Below are positions 32,282-44,470 of a stretch of 64,000 nt of DNA, one piece after another; position 1 is the stretch's first letter; each line of letters begins with the position of its first letter. The notes beneath the pieces are model-generated. The model was not told where the DNA came from and searched no databases. It saw only the letters and a program-made list of their open reading frames with translations. The DNA is from Gigaspora margarita (taxonomy: Eukaryota > Glomeromycota > Glomeromycetes > Diversisporales > Gigasporaceae), in assembly GCA_009809945.1 (NCBI GenBank), contig WTPW01002265.1, positions 27,517 through 91,516 on the forward strand, written 5' to 3'. The position numbers were made by a program, and so were the translations under genes.

Positions 32282-33121
32282 CAGGTACATCGTAACTATA
32301 ACACAAAAATCTAGTAACGATTTTGTTACGATTCCATGACAATTTTTATAATAAAATTGTTATGACATTATGATGACCTTATACAACTATATAAAAATCT
32401 AGTAACGATTTTGTTATGATTCCATAACGATTTTAATAATAAAATTGTTACGATATTATNACNATCTTACTACAACTACATAAANATNTAGTAACGATTT
32501 TGTTACGATTCCATAACGATTTTAATAATAAAATTGATACAATATTACGATGGCCTTATTACAACTTTTATTAAATCTGGTGACTATTTAATTGTCAAGT
32601 TGCCATGATTTCTTTATTACAATCTTATTACAATCTTATTACGATTTTATCATAATTGTTATTTGATTTTGTGACAATTTAATTGTCAAATTGCATGATT
32701 TCTCATTGCAATATTATAGCGATATCATAACGATTGTTATTAGATTTGGTGACAATTTGATTGTCAAATTGTAATAAATTCGTGTTAATATAAAAATATA
32801 ATATTTAAAAAATTATGATAATATGCCTTAACATAGAAACTCAATAACAATATAAATGATCTTGTAAATACTTCAGTTGGTAACCAACTAGTTACTTAAT
32901 CATAAATATATTTTTGCATTATCGCAAATATATTTTTGCATTATCGTAATTTGATTTATTTTAAATATTGTTATAATATCGTTACGATATGGTTACCATA
33001 ATCGTAACTTCATCATAGCAATTTTATATTAATATAATAAATAAATTGTATCAATTTGGTAACAATCTAGTGACTACTTAATTATAATATTATTAAAAAA
33101 TTATAAATTTCTGTAAAATAG
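32282..33121. repeat. Left subterminal inverted repeat of the hAT element, about 840 bp
   Basis: Starts GCAGGTACATCGTAACTATA and runs through repeated GTTACGAT/ATCGTAAC motifs. Its inverse is found in two pieces, 36785-37022 (inner part) and 39658-40282 (outer part), so the right arm has been split by about 2.6 kb. Confidence 0.85.
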
Positions 33122-33722
33122 ATCATTACTACATTAACATTATCTAAAACTTACTATAATAATAATAAAAAATAATAACTATTCATATAATAAATCGCTC
33201 TTCCAATACTGTATTAACTCGTTTATAAATATCCTAAATTGGGCATCGAAGTTCCCCAAGCCACAGCACCAGATACAAATATTTGAATATTATGTGATTA
33301 CATAATCAACTCCTTATGACGAAAAATTTTATCATATACAGTATAATATGAAGTTTTTTGATTGTTAATCATTTAACGTTAAATTTAAAAATCAAGAACT
33401 TACCGGTATAAAATGCAACAAGGTTTTAATGCATCTCCAAATTAAGTCAAATTAATATTGTAATAATTTTCACTGAAAATCATTGAACTTCTCAGTTAAA
33501 AGATATGATACTTATTCATTATTCAAAAAATATCTTTTCAGGTACGAAGATAAATTTAAAATATATTCTTTGCGAACTTAATTTTTTTTCTTCATCTGGC
33601 TAATAAAGTTCATCATACGATTTAATCTCTCATCCCAAATTCCCCAAATAAGGATAGAAGCATGTGGAAATAACGTTTTTCTTCAATATAAAAAAAAGAG
33701 AAAAAAAAACCCCTCTAGAAAT

Positions 33723-36542
33723 ATGGATATAGATCTAAACGTTCAGGAAAATTTAAACGAAAATTCTGAAATGACCAGTCTAGACTAAAGTATCGATCTC
33801 ACTATTAATGAGGATGAAAACTCTGAAATAACCCCTCTAAATAAAAATGTTGATCTAACTGTTAACGAGGATGAAAACTCTAAAACAACCCCTACTACCT
33901 CTACTATCAAAGAGCATAAAGGCAAGGGCAGGGCTCCATCATGGGTCTTTGCAGAAGAACATTTTACCAAAATGCCAAGTAACATATAATTAATTAATGT
34001 TTTATAAGATAAAAATTTTCTTGCAAATATTCATGTTAAATATATAATTTTGTTAGAGAAAGCGCTAAGTGCGCGTACTATAAAAATACTCTAAAATATG
34101 ATCATAAAAATGGAACAAATTCTTTAATTCGCCACCTAACAAATACAAAGTGCAGTCTGTATCTTAAGAATAATGTAAAGCAACAAACATTGCAGTTTCC
34201 TCACAAATTCTCTCAGGAAAAAAGTTATCAAGATCTGGCAGACATGGTTGTTATGCATGGATACCCGTTTCGCATGGTTGAGTACTGAGATTTTTTAAAA
34301 TTTGTCAATAACTTGCAACCGAACTTTAGAGTGATGTGTGAAAAAACCATACATGAAGATTGTAAGAGTATTGTTGCAAACCTTGAAGTAAAAGTTCGTA
34401 AGATAATATGTGAAGCACCCAGAAGCTGGAGTTTTACGACAGATATGTGGACGTCCAACCAAAATACCAGATATATGGTCATTACATGTATATATATATT
34501 CATTATTAAGTTATTTTTTCTATTTTTGCATTTAATTGTTATATCTTTTTATATCTCAATACATCTTTACTAGGTCATCATATCTATAATAATTGGAATC
34601 TTCGAAAGTTAATCATAGCATTTAGACCCGTTACTATGCCACATACAGGAATTAATATTAGCAATACGCTTTTTGAATGTCTTGATAATTGGGATATGCT
34701 ATCTAAAGTAAGTAGCAAGTAATTAGCAGGTTTTTTAATTGTATATTTATTAATTTTATTGTTTTTATAGGTGTTGGCAATTACCTTGGACAACACAAGT
34801 AATAACGATGCTGCAATAACTAATTTAAGGCATAGACTTAGTGAACAAAACTTGCTTATTGCAAGTAGAAGATTTTTGTATCAACGTTGTTGCGCCCACA
34901 TTCTGAATCTAATCGTTACTGATGGGCTTAAAATGGTGAAAGATATCGTTAACAGGGTAAACCATTTAATTAAATTAAAAAATTTTAACTTAAGGAATCG
35001 ATAGTTACATCACGTGATGTCCACAGATCTCGGGCCTAAAAAAAAAATGGAATCGAATAGATTCCCTTACTAGATAATAGATTTTTAGCATTAGATGTGT
35101 ATAATATTTAGGTGTAATTTTTGGAATGACGAGTATACTTTTAAAAAAATTCATANTTATNACAAGTTTCTTCTTGAAGAATATTCATACTCATNACAAG
35201 TTTCTTCTTGAAGAATTAGCTAAGCATCTTGAATCGANGTTATTANNGCATATGTATGGTTTTAAGAGAGTTGACTTACTAATACCATAAGTTGATTATA
35301 GGTTAGAGATTGCATAAAATGGATCTACAGTTCAGAATGCCGGCAGCAAAATTTTGAGGATCTTATAGTTGGGTCCTATAACAAACTTATTGCAAGCCAA
35401 CGACCAACACTTGATGTGATCACTCAATGAAACTCGAAGTACATCATGTTGGCTTCAACTATCCTCTATAAAAGTGTATTCGAGCACCTATCATACCGGG
35501 ATTCCAGCTTTGAGTCGATTGTACCCTTGGATGAAGATTGGGAAAAAGCAGAAATTCTCTGTAATTTTTTAAAACCATTCTATGANAGNAAGTAATATCT
35601 AATATTTATTTTGATAATTACATACTTTAATATAAGTGGAATTTTAATTAATATTATATTTAATGTAGTTACTAATATTATATCAGGAAGTGCCTATTCC
35701 ACTGCAAATGTTTTTCTTCCTCAATTGTTAAAAATTAGAGCACATATCGAACGAAATTCTACTAACTCAGATCATTTTCTTCGTCAAATGTCTAAGCCAA
35801 TGCAATTAAAACTTGATAAATATTGGGCAGATACAGGCGATACACACTGCATCGCATCAATATTGGATCCTCACTACAAAATGTCATTGCTAACTTACAT
35901 GTATAAACACAAAATGAATTTGTCATCTGCTGAAGCCGAAGAAAAGTTAACTTCAATTAAATCACAGTAATTTATTTTATTTCAAATATTATTATTCCAA
36001 ATTTAATCTTAGTTTGATCATATTAGAGTATTAATTCTGTTATCGTAGAATTATGACAATATATAGTTCAACATATCTGCAGCATAAGGATTATCCTACT
36101 ACTATGACAACAGAAATTTTTTTAGATCTTCTTGAGGATGAAGATATGCATGACTTCGATTCATTTCTTAAGACCAATAAAGTTAATGATCAAAGTGAGA
36201 TGAATGAGTTTGAACAGTACCTTAACGATCTGCTTTTTCCCCATTCCCGTTCAGAGTCATTTGATATCCTAACCTGGTAGAAGGCAAATGCACAAAAGTA
36301 CCCTTCAGTGTCTTCAATGGCAAGGGATATTCTCGCGATTCCTGTAACATCAGTGGCCTCAGAATCAGTTAATAAACTTCCAAATTTTAGTTAGTTAATT
36401 TTTTAAGAATATAAACTTACACTTTATTTAGGCATTTAGTACAGCCGGAAGAATAATTGATGAATATCAATCGAATCTTACTTCAGAGATGATTGAAATG
36501 CTAGTATGCAGTCAAGATTGGTTAAAAAGTATAGAGAAATAG
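33723..36542 (+). pseudogene. hAT transposase with BED zinc finger
   Basis: Starts at ATG 33723 in an acidic leader. The BED-type finger region reads APSWVFAEEHFTKMP, an intron-like break, then KCAYYKNTLKYDH and SLIRHLTNTKC; the second Cys is now Tyr. The catalytic region has SFTTDMWTSNQNTRYMVIT, NLRKLIIAFRPVTMPHTG, LAITLDNTSNNDAAI and LYQRCCAHILNLIVTDGLK, typical of hAT (RNase H-fold) transposases. A TGA lies at the Trp of the conserved TRWNS motif (here ITQ, stop, NSKYIML). The C-terminal dimerisation domain is present: FDILTW, TAG, KANAQKYP, MARDILAIPVTSVASES, then after an intron FSTAGRIIDEYQSNL, ending at TAG 36540-36542. At least four stops, several frame breaks and Ns at 35155-35245 show decay. 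The element needs this protein to move, so this copy is not autonomous. Confidence 0.85.
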
Positions 36543-36784
36543 GGCCAGAATTAATTGCTTTTTTTTCTTTTTTTTTTAATAGAATAACAATTATCATTAC
36601 TATATTTTCATGTAATTCTTGAGATATATATGCATATAGAACAAACGTCATATGTGGAAAGCAGCAATTTATTGCAATTTATAGCCTTAATTCGATATTA
36701 AAAAATAATTGATAATACGCTGATTAATAACAAAAAAATAAGGATTGGTTGTATTTTGTTACAAATATTATTGAAAAGCTTTAC

Positions 36785-37022
36785 AGAAATTTATAATTTT
36801 TTAATAATATTATAATTAAGTAGTCACTAGATTGTTACCAAATTGATACAATTTATTTTTTATATTAATATAAAATTGCTATGATGAAGTTACGATTATG
36901 TTAACCATATCGTGATGATATTATAACAATATTTAAAATAAATCAAATTATGATAATGCAAAAATATATTTGCGATAATGCAAAAACATATTTACGATTA
37001 AGTAACTAGTTGGTTACTAAAT
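36785..37022. repeat. Inner part of the right subterminal inverted repeat (hAT element)
   Basis: Reverse complement of about 32880-33121 (AGTCACTAGATTGTTACCAA pairs with TTGGTAACAATCTAGTGACT). Confidence 0.8.
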
Positions 37023-37384
37023 TGATATGATTATTTTTAAATATTAAAATAATATTACTATGATTATGGTAACTCAATCGTAACAATATTATAACAATAT
37101 TATAACTACTTTGTGATGGCATTGTAACCAATTATGCAGCAATATATTCGCGATTTAGTAATTAAATTGTCACAATTTAATAAAAATTTTTTAACAGAAT
37201 TTCTACTATGTATTTACGATATTATAACAATATATTTGTAATTATTTTACAATAATACTTTTTTTTGATTTATTATATTATATATATATTTATTATATTC
37301 ATAATTACAACAAAAATAACAAATAATAAAGTAACTACAGTAAAATTAATAAACCTATTGAAAAATATTAAAAAATTATATAGA

Positions 37385-38640
37385 GAAGAAATATGAAGAA
37401 ATTGTCAAAGAAATTCAAAGAAATATTAAGTGATCTATAGAAAATAGTTAAAAAACCATTACAAGATCATTAAATAATCATAAAGAGAACTAAAAGAATG
37501 TTAGAAAATATTAATGTAAATATCAAAGAACTCAAAGAAAATATTAAATGATCTGTAAAAAAAACCATCACAAGATCGTTAAAAATCGTAAAGAGAGTTT
37601 GACAAACTAAAAGAACTTTAGAAAATATTAGTGTAAACATCAAAAATATCATAAAGAAAGTATTAAATGATCTTTAGAAAAATTATTAAAAAACTATCAC
37701 AAGATTGTTAAAAATTGTAAAGAGAGTTTGACAAACTAAAAGAACGTTAGAAATGAAGAATCATTAAAAAACTATCACAAGATCATTAAAAATCATAAAG
37801 AGAACTAAAAGAACATTAGAAAATATTAGTGTGAATGTCAAAGAACTTCAAAGAAAATATTAAATAATCTATAAAAAAATCATTAAAAAACCATCACAAG
37901 ATTGTTAAAAATCGTAAAGAGAGTTTGACAAACTAAAAGAATATTAGAAATATTAGTGTGAATGTCAAAAATATCATAAAGAAAGTATTAAATGATCTTT
38001 AGAAAAATCATTAAAAAACCATCAAACAAGATCGTTAAAAATCATAAAGAGAGTTTCGACAAACTAAAAGAACGTTAGAAAATATTAGTATGAACATCAA
38101 AAATATTATAAAGAAAGTATTTAATGATCTTTAGAAGAATCATTAAAAAACTATCACAAGATCATTAAAAATCATAAAGAGAGTTTCGACGAACTAAAAG
38201 AACATTAGAAATATTAGTGTGAATGTCAAAGAACTTCAAAGAAAATATTAAATGATCTTTAGAAAAATCATTAAAAAACCATCACAAGATCGTTAAAAAT
38301 CGTAAAGAGAGTTCGACAAACTAAAAGAACATTAGAAAATATTAGTGTGAATGTCAAAGAACTTCAAAGAAAATATTAAATGATCTTTAGAAAAATCGTT
38401 AAAAAACCATCACAAGATCGTTAAAAATCGTAAAGAGAGTTCGACAAACTAAAAGAACATTAGAAAATATTAGTGTGAATGTCAAAGAACTTCAAAGAAA
38501 ATATTAAATGATCTTTAGAAAAATCGTTAAAAAACTATTACAAGATTATTAAAAATCGTAAAGAGAGTTCAACAAACTAAAAGAATGTTAGAAATATTAG
38601 TGTAAATGTCCAAGAACTCAAATAAAATATAAACAAACAA
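37385..38640. repeat. Tandem array, 128-bp unit, about ten copies
   Basis: CGACAAACTAAAAGAAC and AAACCATCACAAGATCGTTA recur; three successive units at 38311, 38439 and 38567 are exactly 128 bp apart. Earlier units vary in length (shortened near 37800). There is no open frame through it. It lies in the split right arm of the hAT element. Confidence 0.9.
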
Positions 38641-38912
38641 ATCAAAGAATCATAAAAAGAATATCAAAGTACCATAGAACATTGACGAACCAGAAAACTG
38701 TAGAGCAGCTATTGAGTAGAATCTCAAAAAGCCTATAGAGAAAATTTTAAAAGAAAAAGCAAAGCAAAGTTCCATAAAGTATATTGAAAATCTAATAATG
38801 TATTACTGTAATAAATAAAATAGTAATGACAAGAAAAAAATAGCAAATGATAATAACCTTCAATATCAATATCTTTATAATCTAATTGTATAAAATTATT
38901 AGTTTTGGTAAT

Positions 38913-39437
38913 CGTCCTCCGGGTCGATAGCATAGCAGTTATGCTCCGAGGATGCAAATCGGAAGGTTGCTAGTTCGATTTCCGTTGGCGGCAAAATCTT
39001 AAAAATCTATGATGCAGGTCCTACCAAATAAGGAAAGGGAACTGAAACACCGTGGGATACAGGGACCCAGGACGTCAATTGATGGACCTTCCTAGTGCGG
39101 CGCTGCAGTAGTTGTGCTCAAAACCTCTAGGGTCGTACTTGAGTCAGAACTCCAATTTGAATAACTAAAGTCATGAGACGTACTGAGAGGCCGAAGTCTG
39201 AAAAGATACTTCAAGAACTCATGGCAGTGTGTCTGGACTGCGATCTGTACCAACAGGTTGACCAACCGGGGAGGTGCCGGCGGAACTTGCTGGGAGGAAT
39301 AATGCTCAGTGCAACAACCCTGCCTGGGCATTGATGGAATGCAGAGTAGTTGCCTACATAATAGTTAGATCCCTATCTGTACTCGTACTTAAATATCTAA
39401 TAAAGTAGCGCACGGTTGTAAAGATAAAAAAAAAAAA
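38913..39437 (+). mobile_element. tRNA-derived SINE, copy 1
   Basis: Head at the left: A-box-like TAGCATAGCAG (38928-38938) and B-box-like AGTTCGATTTCC (38972-38983), with GATGCAAATC where an anticodon stem-loop would lie. A roughly 430-bp body and a 13-A tail (39425-39437) follow. Target duplication: ATTAGTTTTGGTAAT (38898-38912) and ATTAGTTTTGTAAT (39438-39451). The minus-strand open frame at 39092-39331 is inside the body and is not a gene. Confidence 0.88.
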
Positions 39438-39657
39438 AATTAGTTTTGTAATAAACCAATCACTAAATAATTTTTTAAAATCTTGTAAAATATTGACAAA
39501 GCCTTGATTAGATTTTGAGATTCTGATATCAACACCACCATCAATAAGATGCTAAATAGCAAATAATGTAGTATATCGTTTCAACAAATCTAGTTCAATA
39601 TTCTTGCAATTTGTTCGTGGTACTAGATTTTTAAAAATTCAGTAAACCATTTCTTTA

Positions 39658-40282
39658 GTACCAACTGAAGTATTTACAAGGTTGCCATATGTATATTTAA
39701 AGATCATTTATATTGTTATTGAGTTTCTATGTTAAGGCATATTATCATAATTTTCTAAATATTATATTTTTATATTAACACGAAGTTGTTACAATTTGAC
39801 AATCAAATTGTCACCAAATCTAATAACAATCGTTATGTTATTGCTATAATATCGCAATGAGAAATCATGCAATTTGACAATTAAATTGTCACAAAATCAA
39901 ATAACAAGCATGATAAAATCGTAATAAGATTGTAATAAGATTGTAATAAAGAAATCGTGGCAACATGACAATTAAATAGTCACCAGATTTAATAAAAGTT
40001 GTAATAAGGCCATCGTAATATCGTAACAATTTTATTATTAAAATCGTTATAGAATCGTAACAAAATCGTTACTAGATTTTTATGTAGTTGTAGTAAGATC
40101 ATTATAATATCGTAACAATTTTATTATTAAAATCGTTATAGAATCGTAACAAAATCGTTACTAGATTTTTATATAGTTGTAGTAAGGTCGTTATAATGTC
40201 GTAACAATTTTATTATAAAAATTGTTATGGAATCGTAACAAAATCGTTACTAGATTTTTGTGTTATAGTTACGATGTACCTG
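39658..40282. repeat. Outer part of the right subterminal inverted repeat (hAT element)
   Basis: Reverse complement of 32282-32890; its last 50 bases are an essentially perfect inverse of the left arm start, ending GTTACGATGTACCTGC. Confidence 0.88.
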
Positions 40283-40720
40283 CTTTAATGCAAGTTTTCT
40301 GGTATGATAATATATTAGATCTGTGATTGATTAACAAAATATATACTATAATAAATTTCCTAGTTCATAATTGTTAAGTTTTGAATGAAGAAGTCACTTG
40401 TTTGCTATTTTTCATTCTACAAATTGATAGAATTTGAAATAGCCCTAGTTCAAAAACGCAATATTAAGCTTTAATATTAATAAAAAAAATCTGGTAAAAT
40501 TTGTGCTCATGTAATAGAAAACCTTATAGTTATATGAATTTTGTATCCATATATGCAGGGCAACGGGCTGGGTTGGGCCTCCTTGAAGCCCGATCAGGCC
40601 TGACCCGGGCCCGGCCCGCCTAGTTATAATCAGGTTTAGGCCCAGGTCGGGTTTAAAAATCTTTTTATCAGGTTATGAAAACCTGGCCTGACCCGGCCCA
40701 TTCCGGACCCTATCTACAAC

Positions 40721-40762
40721 TTCTAGAAAAGTTCAAAATACTAAAAAAAAGGAACAAGTATT
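40721..40762. repeat. Displaced right end of the foldback element
   Basis: TTCTAGAAAAGTTCAAAATA and the following bases are the inverse of 30751-30799, separated from the rest of the right arm by the hAT insertion. Confidence 0.75.
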
Positions 40763-40805
40763 AGGAGCATGCCATTTATCATATGATTTTTACAATAGAT
40801 ACATG

Positions 40806-42318
40806 TAGAGTTCCTACAAACCTGGATCAAATTAAACTTTAGGCCAAGTTTGAGTTTGATTTGATTTCAAATCAAACCTGAACTCAAACTAGCATTAAAA
40901 AAATATTTGAGTTTGATTTAAAGCAAACTTTTTAGTTAAATTTGAATTTGATTTGGGTTTGAGTTTGAAGTTTGCAAACTAGTTTGAGTTTGAATACTGT
41001 ATATTGCCAAAATAAGCTACTTTCAAAAATAAATTACCCTCTCTCTTTTGGTCAAGAAATGCAAGAACGTCTTAAACCCAAAAATAAACTAACTACAATT
41101 AATAAAAGTTTCTATATAGTAAAGTCCAAATTTTGTTAAGCAAATCGATTAAAGTCGCTTAAGTAAACTTATTCAGAAGATTAAAATATGTATACTATAA
41201 AATTTTTAACAAAATTGAAAAATGTTTATTAATTAGATTTAATACTTATATTCAATAAAGAGATTAAAATTTTAATAACAAAATATATTCGTTGATAAAG
41301 GTCAAATAATAAATGTAATCATATTTTGATGAAACTTTCAGAATAGGTGTATATAGTCTTCCAAATAAGTTTACTTAAGTGTAAATAATAGATTTATATA
41401 GTATAATTTAGACTTTACTATGTAGCTACTATTGGCGATTGACCAAAAATTGATTTTATCCAAAAATAAGCAACCCCAGATTTTTTGTATCCAAAATTAT
41501 CCAAAAAAGGTAGCTTATTTTCAGAAGTATGCAGTAATATAAATACTGTATATTGCCAAAAAAAGCCACTTCCAAAAATAAACATCCCCTTCTATTGGTC
41601 AAAAAACTCAAAAATATCTTTGACCTGAAAATAAGCTACCCATGATCGATAAAAGTTGCTATATAGTAAAGTTCAAATTTTACTAAGTAAATCGATTAAA
41701 GCACTTAAGTAAACTTATTTAGGAGATCCAAATACGTATTCTCAGAAATTTACAACAAAATTGGAGAACTTTTATTAATTGGTTTTTAATATTTATGTTC
41801 AATAAAGAGATTAAAATTTTATTAACAAAATATATTCAATAAAAATTAAAATTAAAAGGCAAATAATAAAAAGTACTCCTATTTTGATGAAACTTTCAGC
41901 ATATGTGTAGCTGAGTCTCCCAAACAAGTCTACTTAAGTGCTAATAATTGATTTACATAGTAAAATTTAGACTTTACTATGTAATAACTATTGGTGACTG
42001 ACCAAAAATTGATTATATCCCAGATTTTTAGTGTCCAAAATCGTCCAAAAAAGGTAGCTTATTTTCATACAAAGTAAGAATTAAGAAACTTGTTTAAAAT
42101 TTAAAAATATATTTATATTATTCAAACTCAAACTAGTTTGCAAACTTCAAATCAAACTCAAATCAAACTTTGTATGAAATTTGGGTTTGGTTTGTGTTTG
42201 ATTATTTTTTATTTGAGTTTGGTTTGATTTCAAACTTTATAAAATTTATAGTTTGAGTTTGGTTTGATTTGGAGTTTGATCAAACTCAAATCAAACTGGA
42301 TCAAACTTCAGAACCCTA
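40806..42318. mobile_element. Non-autonomous hAT-type element, 1513 bp, TTTGATTTGA word ends
   Basis: Ends TAGAGTTCCTACAAACCTGG and, inward from the right, TAGGGTTCTGAAGTTTGATC. Perfect 8-bp duplication GATACATG at 40798-40805 and 42319-42326. The ends are arrays of words such as TTTGAGTTTGATT in opposite orientations (40840-40990, 42110-42310). The interior has two direct copies of a ~525-bp unit (about 40998-41520 and 41550-42070, each starting CTGTATATTGCCAAAA). Confidence 0.9.
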
Positions 42319-42347
42319 GATACATGATTAGTGATGGTGATCATGTC

Positions 42348-44098
42348 TAGTGTTCCTATGAACCTGAACTGAACTTAGGTCAAGTTCAGGTTCAGGTTCA
42401 GGTTCAGTATTGAACCTGAACCTGAACATTTTTTAAAACATGTTCAGGTTCAGGTTCAGTATTGAACTTTTAGAGCAGGTTCAGGTTCAGTTCAGGTTCA
42501 GTTCATAAGTTCATGAACATGTTCAGNTTCAGTCTNGTGTTCATATGAATTAGTGATTCTAGGTTTGGGTCCGGGTTTGGTCTGGTCCAGACCAGACTCA
42601 AACTCTAAATTTTATTATTTAAAACTTTATATTAAACTCAAACTCAATCATAAGTTTGGTCGGGCTGGTCAAATTTTGCAAACTAGTTTGAGTCTAAATA
42701 AAAATATATCTATTTTTTGATATTGAACAAGTTTACTTAGAGTGAGAAGTATAAATCAGTTAGTAAAATTTAGAGAATCATAGCATTTTGTATAATTTTA
42801 TTAATGAAATTATTAAAATTCGTATTTTGCATGAAATTTTACTAATTGATCATAACTTATTGCACTAAGTAAACTTGTTCAGCACCAAAAAATACATCAA
42901 AACGGCATATATTACTTTACTTTTCTTAAAATTTGAAGAAAGAACGCTTAATTTTAGAAATTTTCATCAAAAATTCAAAATTAAGCATCTTTTCTTCAAA
43001 TTTTAAGCAAAGTAAAATAAAATAGGCNNNNNNNNNNNNNNNNNNNNNNNNNNNNNNNNNNNNNNNNNNNNNNNNNNNNNNNNNNNNNNNNNNNNNNNNN
43101 NNNNNNNNNNNNNNNNNNNNNNNNNNNNNNNNNNNNNNNNNNNNNNNNNNNNNNNNNNNNNNNNNNNNNNNNNNNNNNNNNNNNNNNNNNNNNNNNNNNN
43201 NNNNNNNNNNNNNNNNNNNNNNNNNNNNNNNNNNNNNNNNNNNNNNNNNNNNNNNNNNNNNNNNNNNNNNNNNNNNNNNNNNNNNNNNNNNNNNNNNNNN
43301 NNNNNNNNNNNNNNNNNNNNNNNNNNNNNNNNNNNNNNNNNNNNNNNNNNNNNNNNNNNNNNNNNNNNNNNNNNNNNNNNNNNNNNNNNNNNNNNNNNNN
43401 NNNNNNNNNNNNNNNNNNNNNNNNNNNNNNNNNNNNNNNNNNNNNNNNNNNNNNNNNNNNNNNNNNNNNNNNNNNNNNNNNNNNNNNNNNNNNNNNNNNN
43501 NNNNNNNNNNNNNNNNNNNNNNNNNNNNNNNNNNNNNNNNNNNNNNNNNNNNNNNNNNNNNNNNNNNNNNNNNNNTATCGGTCTATTTTATTTTATTTTC
43601 CTTAAAATTTGCGTCAAAGATGCTTAATTGTGAATTTTGATGAAAATTTCTAAAATTAAGCATCTTTTCTTCATATTTTAAGAAAAGTAAAATAAAATAT
43701 GCCGATTTGATGTATTTTTTGGTGCTGAACAAGTATGCTTAGCACAAGAAGTTATGATCAATTAGTAAAATTTCATGTAGAACATTATTTTTAATAATTT
43801 TATTAATAAAATTATACAAAATGCTATGATTTTCTGAATTTTACTAATTGATTCTAATTTTGTAATTTAGGTAAATATGTGCATATATTATGAACCTGAA
43901 CATGTTCATGAACCTTGAACTGAACCTGAACTGAACTTTTTTTAAGTTCAGGTTCAGGTTCATGTTCAATAATTTTAAGTTCAGGTTCAGTTCAGTATTG
44001 AACTTTTAGAGCAGGTTCAGGTTCAGGTTCAGGTTCATTGAACTTGAACCTGAACCTCTATTGAACTGAACTGAACTTTGGAACCCTAATCATGTCTA
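42348..44098. mobile_element. Non-autonomous hAT-type element, about 1.75 kb with gap, TTCAGG word ends
   Basis: Ends TAGTGTTCCTATGAACCTG and, inward from the right, TAGGGTTCCAAAGTTCAG. Perfect 8-bp duplication ATCATGTC at 42340-42347 and 44099-44106. The ends are arrays of GGTTCA/TGAACC (42360-42535, 43890-44085). The core carries hairpins around AACAAGTTTACTTAG shared with 61.9-64 kb. Confidence 0.9.
43028..43575. other. Assembly gap (Ns)
   Basis: 548 Ns inside the TTCAGG-word element, flanked by inverted sequence (TTTTAAG(C/A)AAAGTAAAATAAAAT-like), so the gap probably falls in a hairpin. Confidence 0.99.
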
Positions 44099-44329
44099 TA
44101 TATTATATTAACAAATCAAAATTAGATAAAGTAATCATACCATACATGGATGGGGTGGCTCCTAAGTAAAAATTATTACGTGATAAATGGCATGCCCCTT
44201 AGTAACATGTTTACAACTAACAATAAACAAATAAAATTATACTTTCTTTAACTTAGCCCAAAATTAGAAATACATAGAGCTAGAAAAGTGTGCTTCTACT
44301 AAACTTGTTCAGCTTCAAAATATACATAT

Positions 44330-44470
44330 TTGTATATTCAAACTCAAACTAGTTTGCAAACTTCAGACCAGACTCAGACTAGACTCAAACTTAAACTAAA
44401 AGTTTTAACAAAAATGTTTGAGTCTGGTCCAATGATCAAACCCAAATTCAAACTTAACAAAAGTCCAGTT
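44330..44470. repeat. Word-repeat fragment (CAAACT / CAGACT words)
   Basis: CAAACTAGTTTGCAAACTTC and ACCAGACTCAGACTAGACTC resemble the inverse of 42550-42720 and the stretch at 61900-61940. Probably one end of a related element; no partner end or target duplication was found. Confidence 0.4.

Larger units (their letters stand above)
31887..40712 (+). mobile_element. hAT element, 8.8 kb, with decayed transposase
   Basis: Ends TAGGATACAGAATCAGGCC and, inward from the right, TAGGGTCCGGAATGGGCC. A perfect 8-bp duplication TCTACAAC lies at 31879-31886 and 40713-40720. Both ends carry GGCC/GGGC word arrays (31890-32060, 40560-40705). The transposase gene is on the plus strand near the middle. Long internal inverted repeats, a tandem array and a SINE account for the large size. 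Confidence 0.85.
40763..44205. mobile_element. MITE holding two hAT-type insertions
   Basis: AGGAGCATGCCATTTATCA on the left and, inward from the right, AGGGGCATGCCATTTATCA, then matching TTTTTAC. Only about 150 bp of its own sequence remains visible outside the two inserted elements (40806-42318 and 42348-44098). Possible TA flank; superfamily uncertain. Confidence 0.55.

Noticed and set aside
37385-38640. CRISPR-like regular repeats
   Set aside because: The units are 128-bp head-to-tail copies with no unique spacers, in a eukaryotic genome.
38913-38990. A genuine tRNA gene
   Set aside because: A- and B-box-like motifs are present, but the stems do not close into a full cloverleaf by eye, and the segment is the head of a SINE with A tail and target duplication.
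32282-40282. GCAGGTACATCG repeats as the true ends of the hAT element
   Set aside because: No 8-bp duplication flanks them, whereas TAGGATACAG...GGACCCTA ends farther out have a perfect TCTACAAC duplication. They are therefore subterminal.
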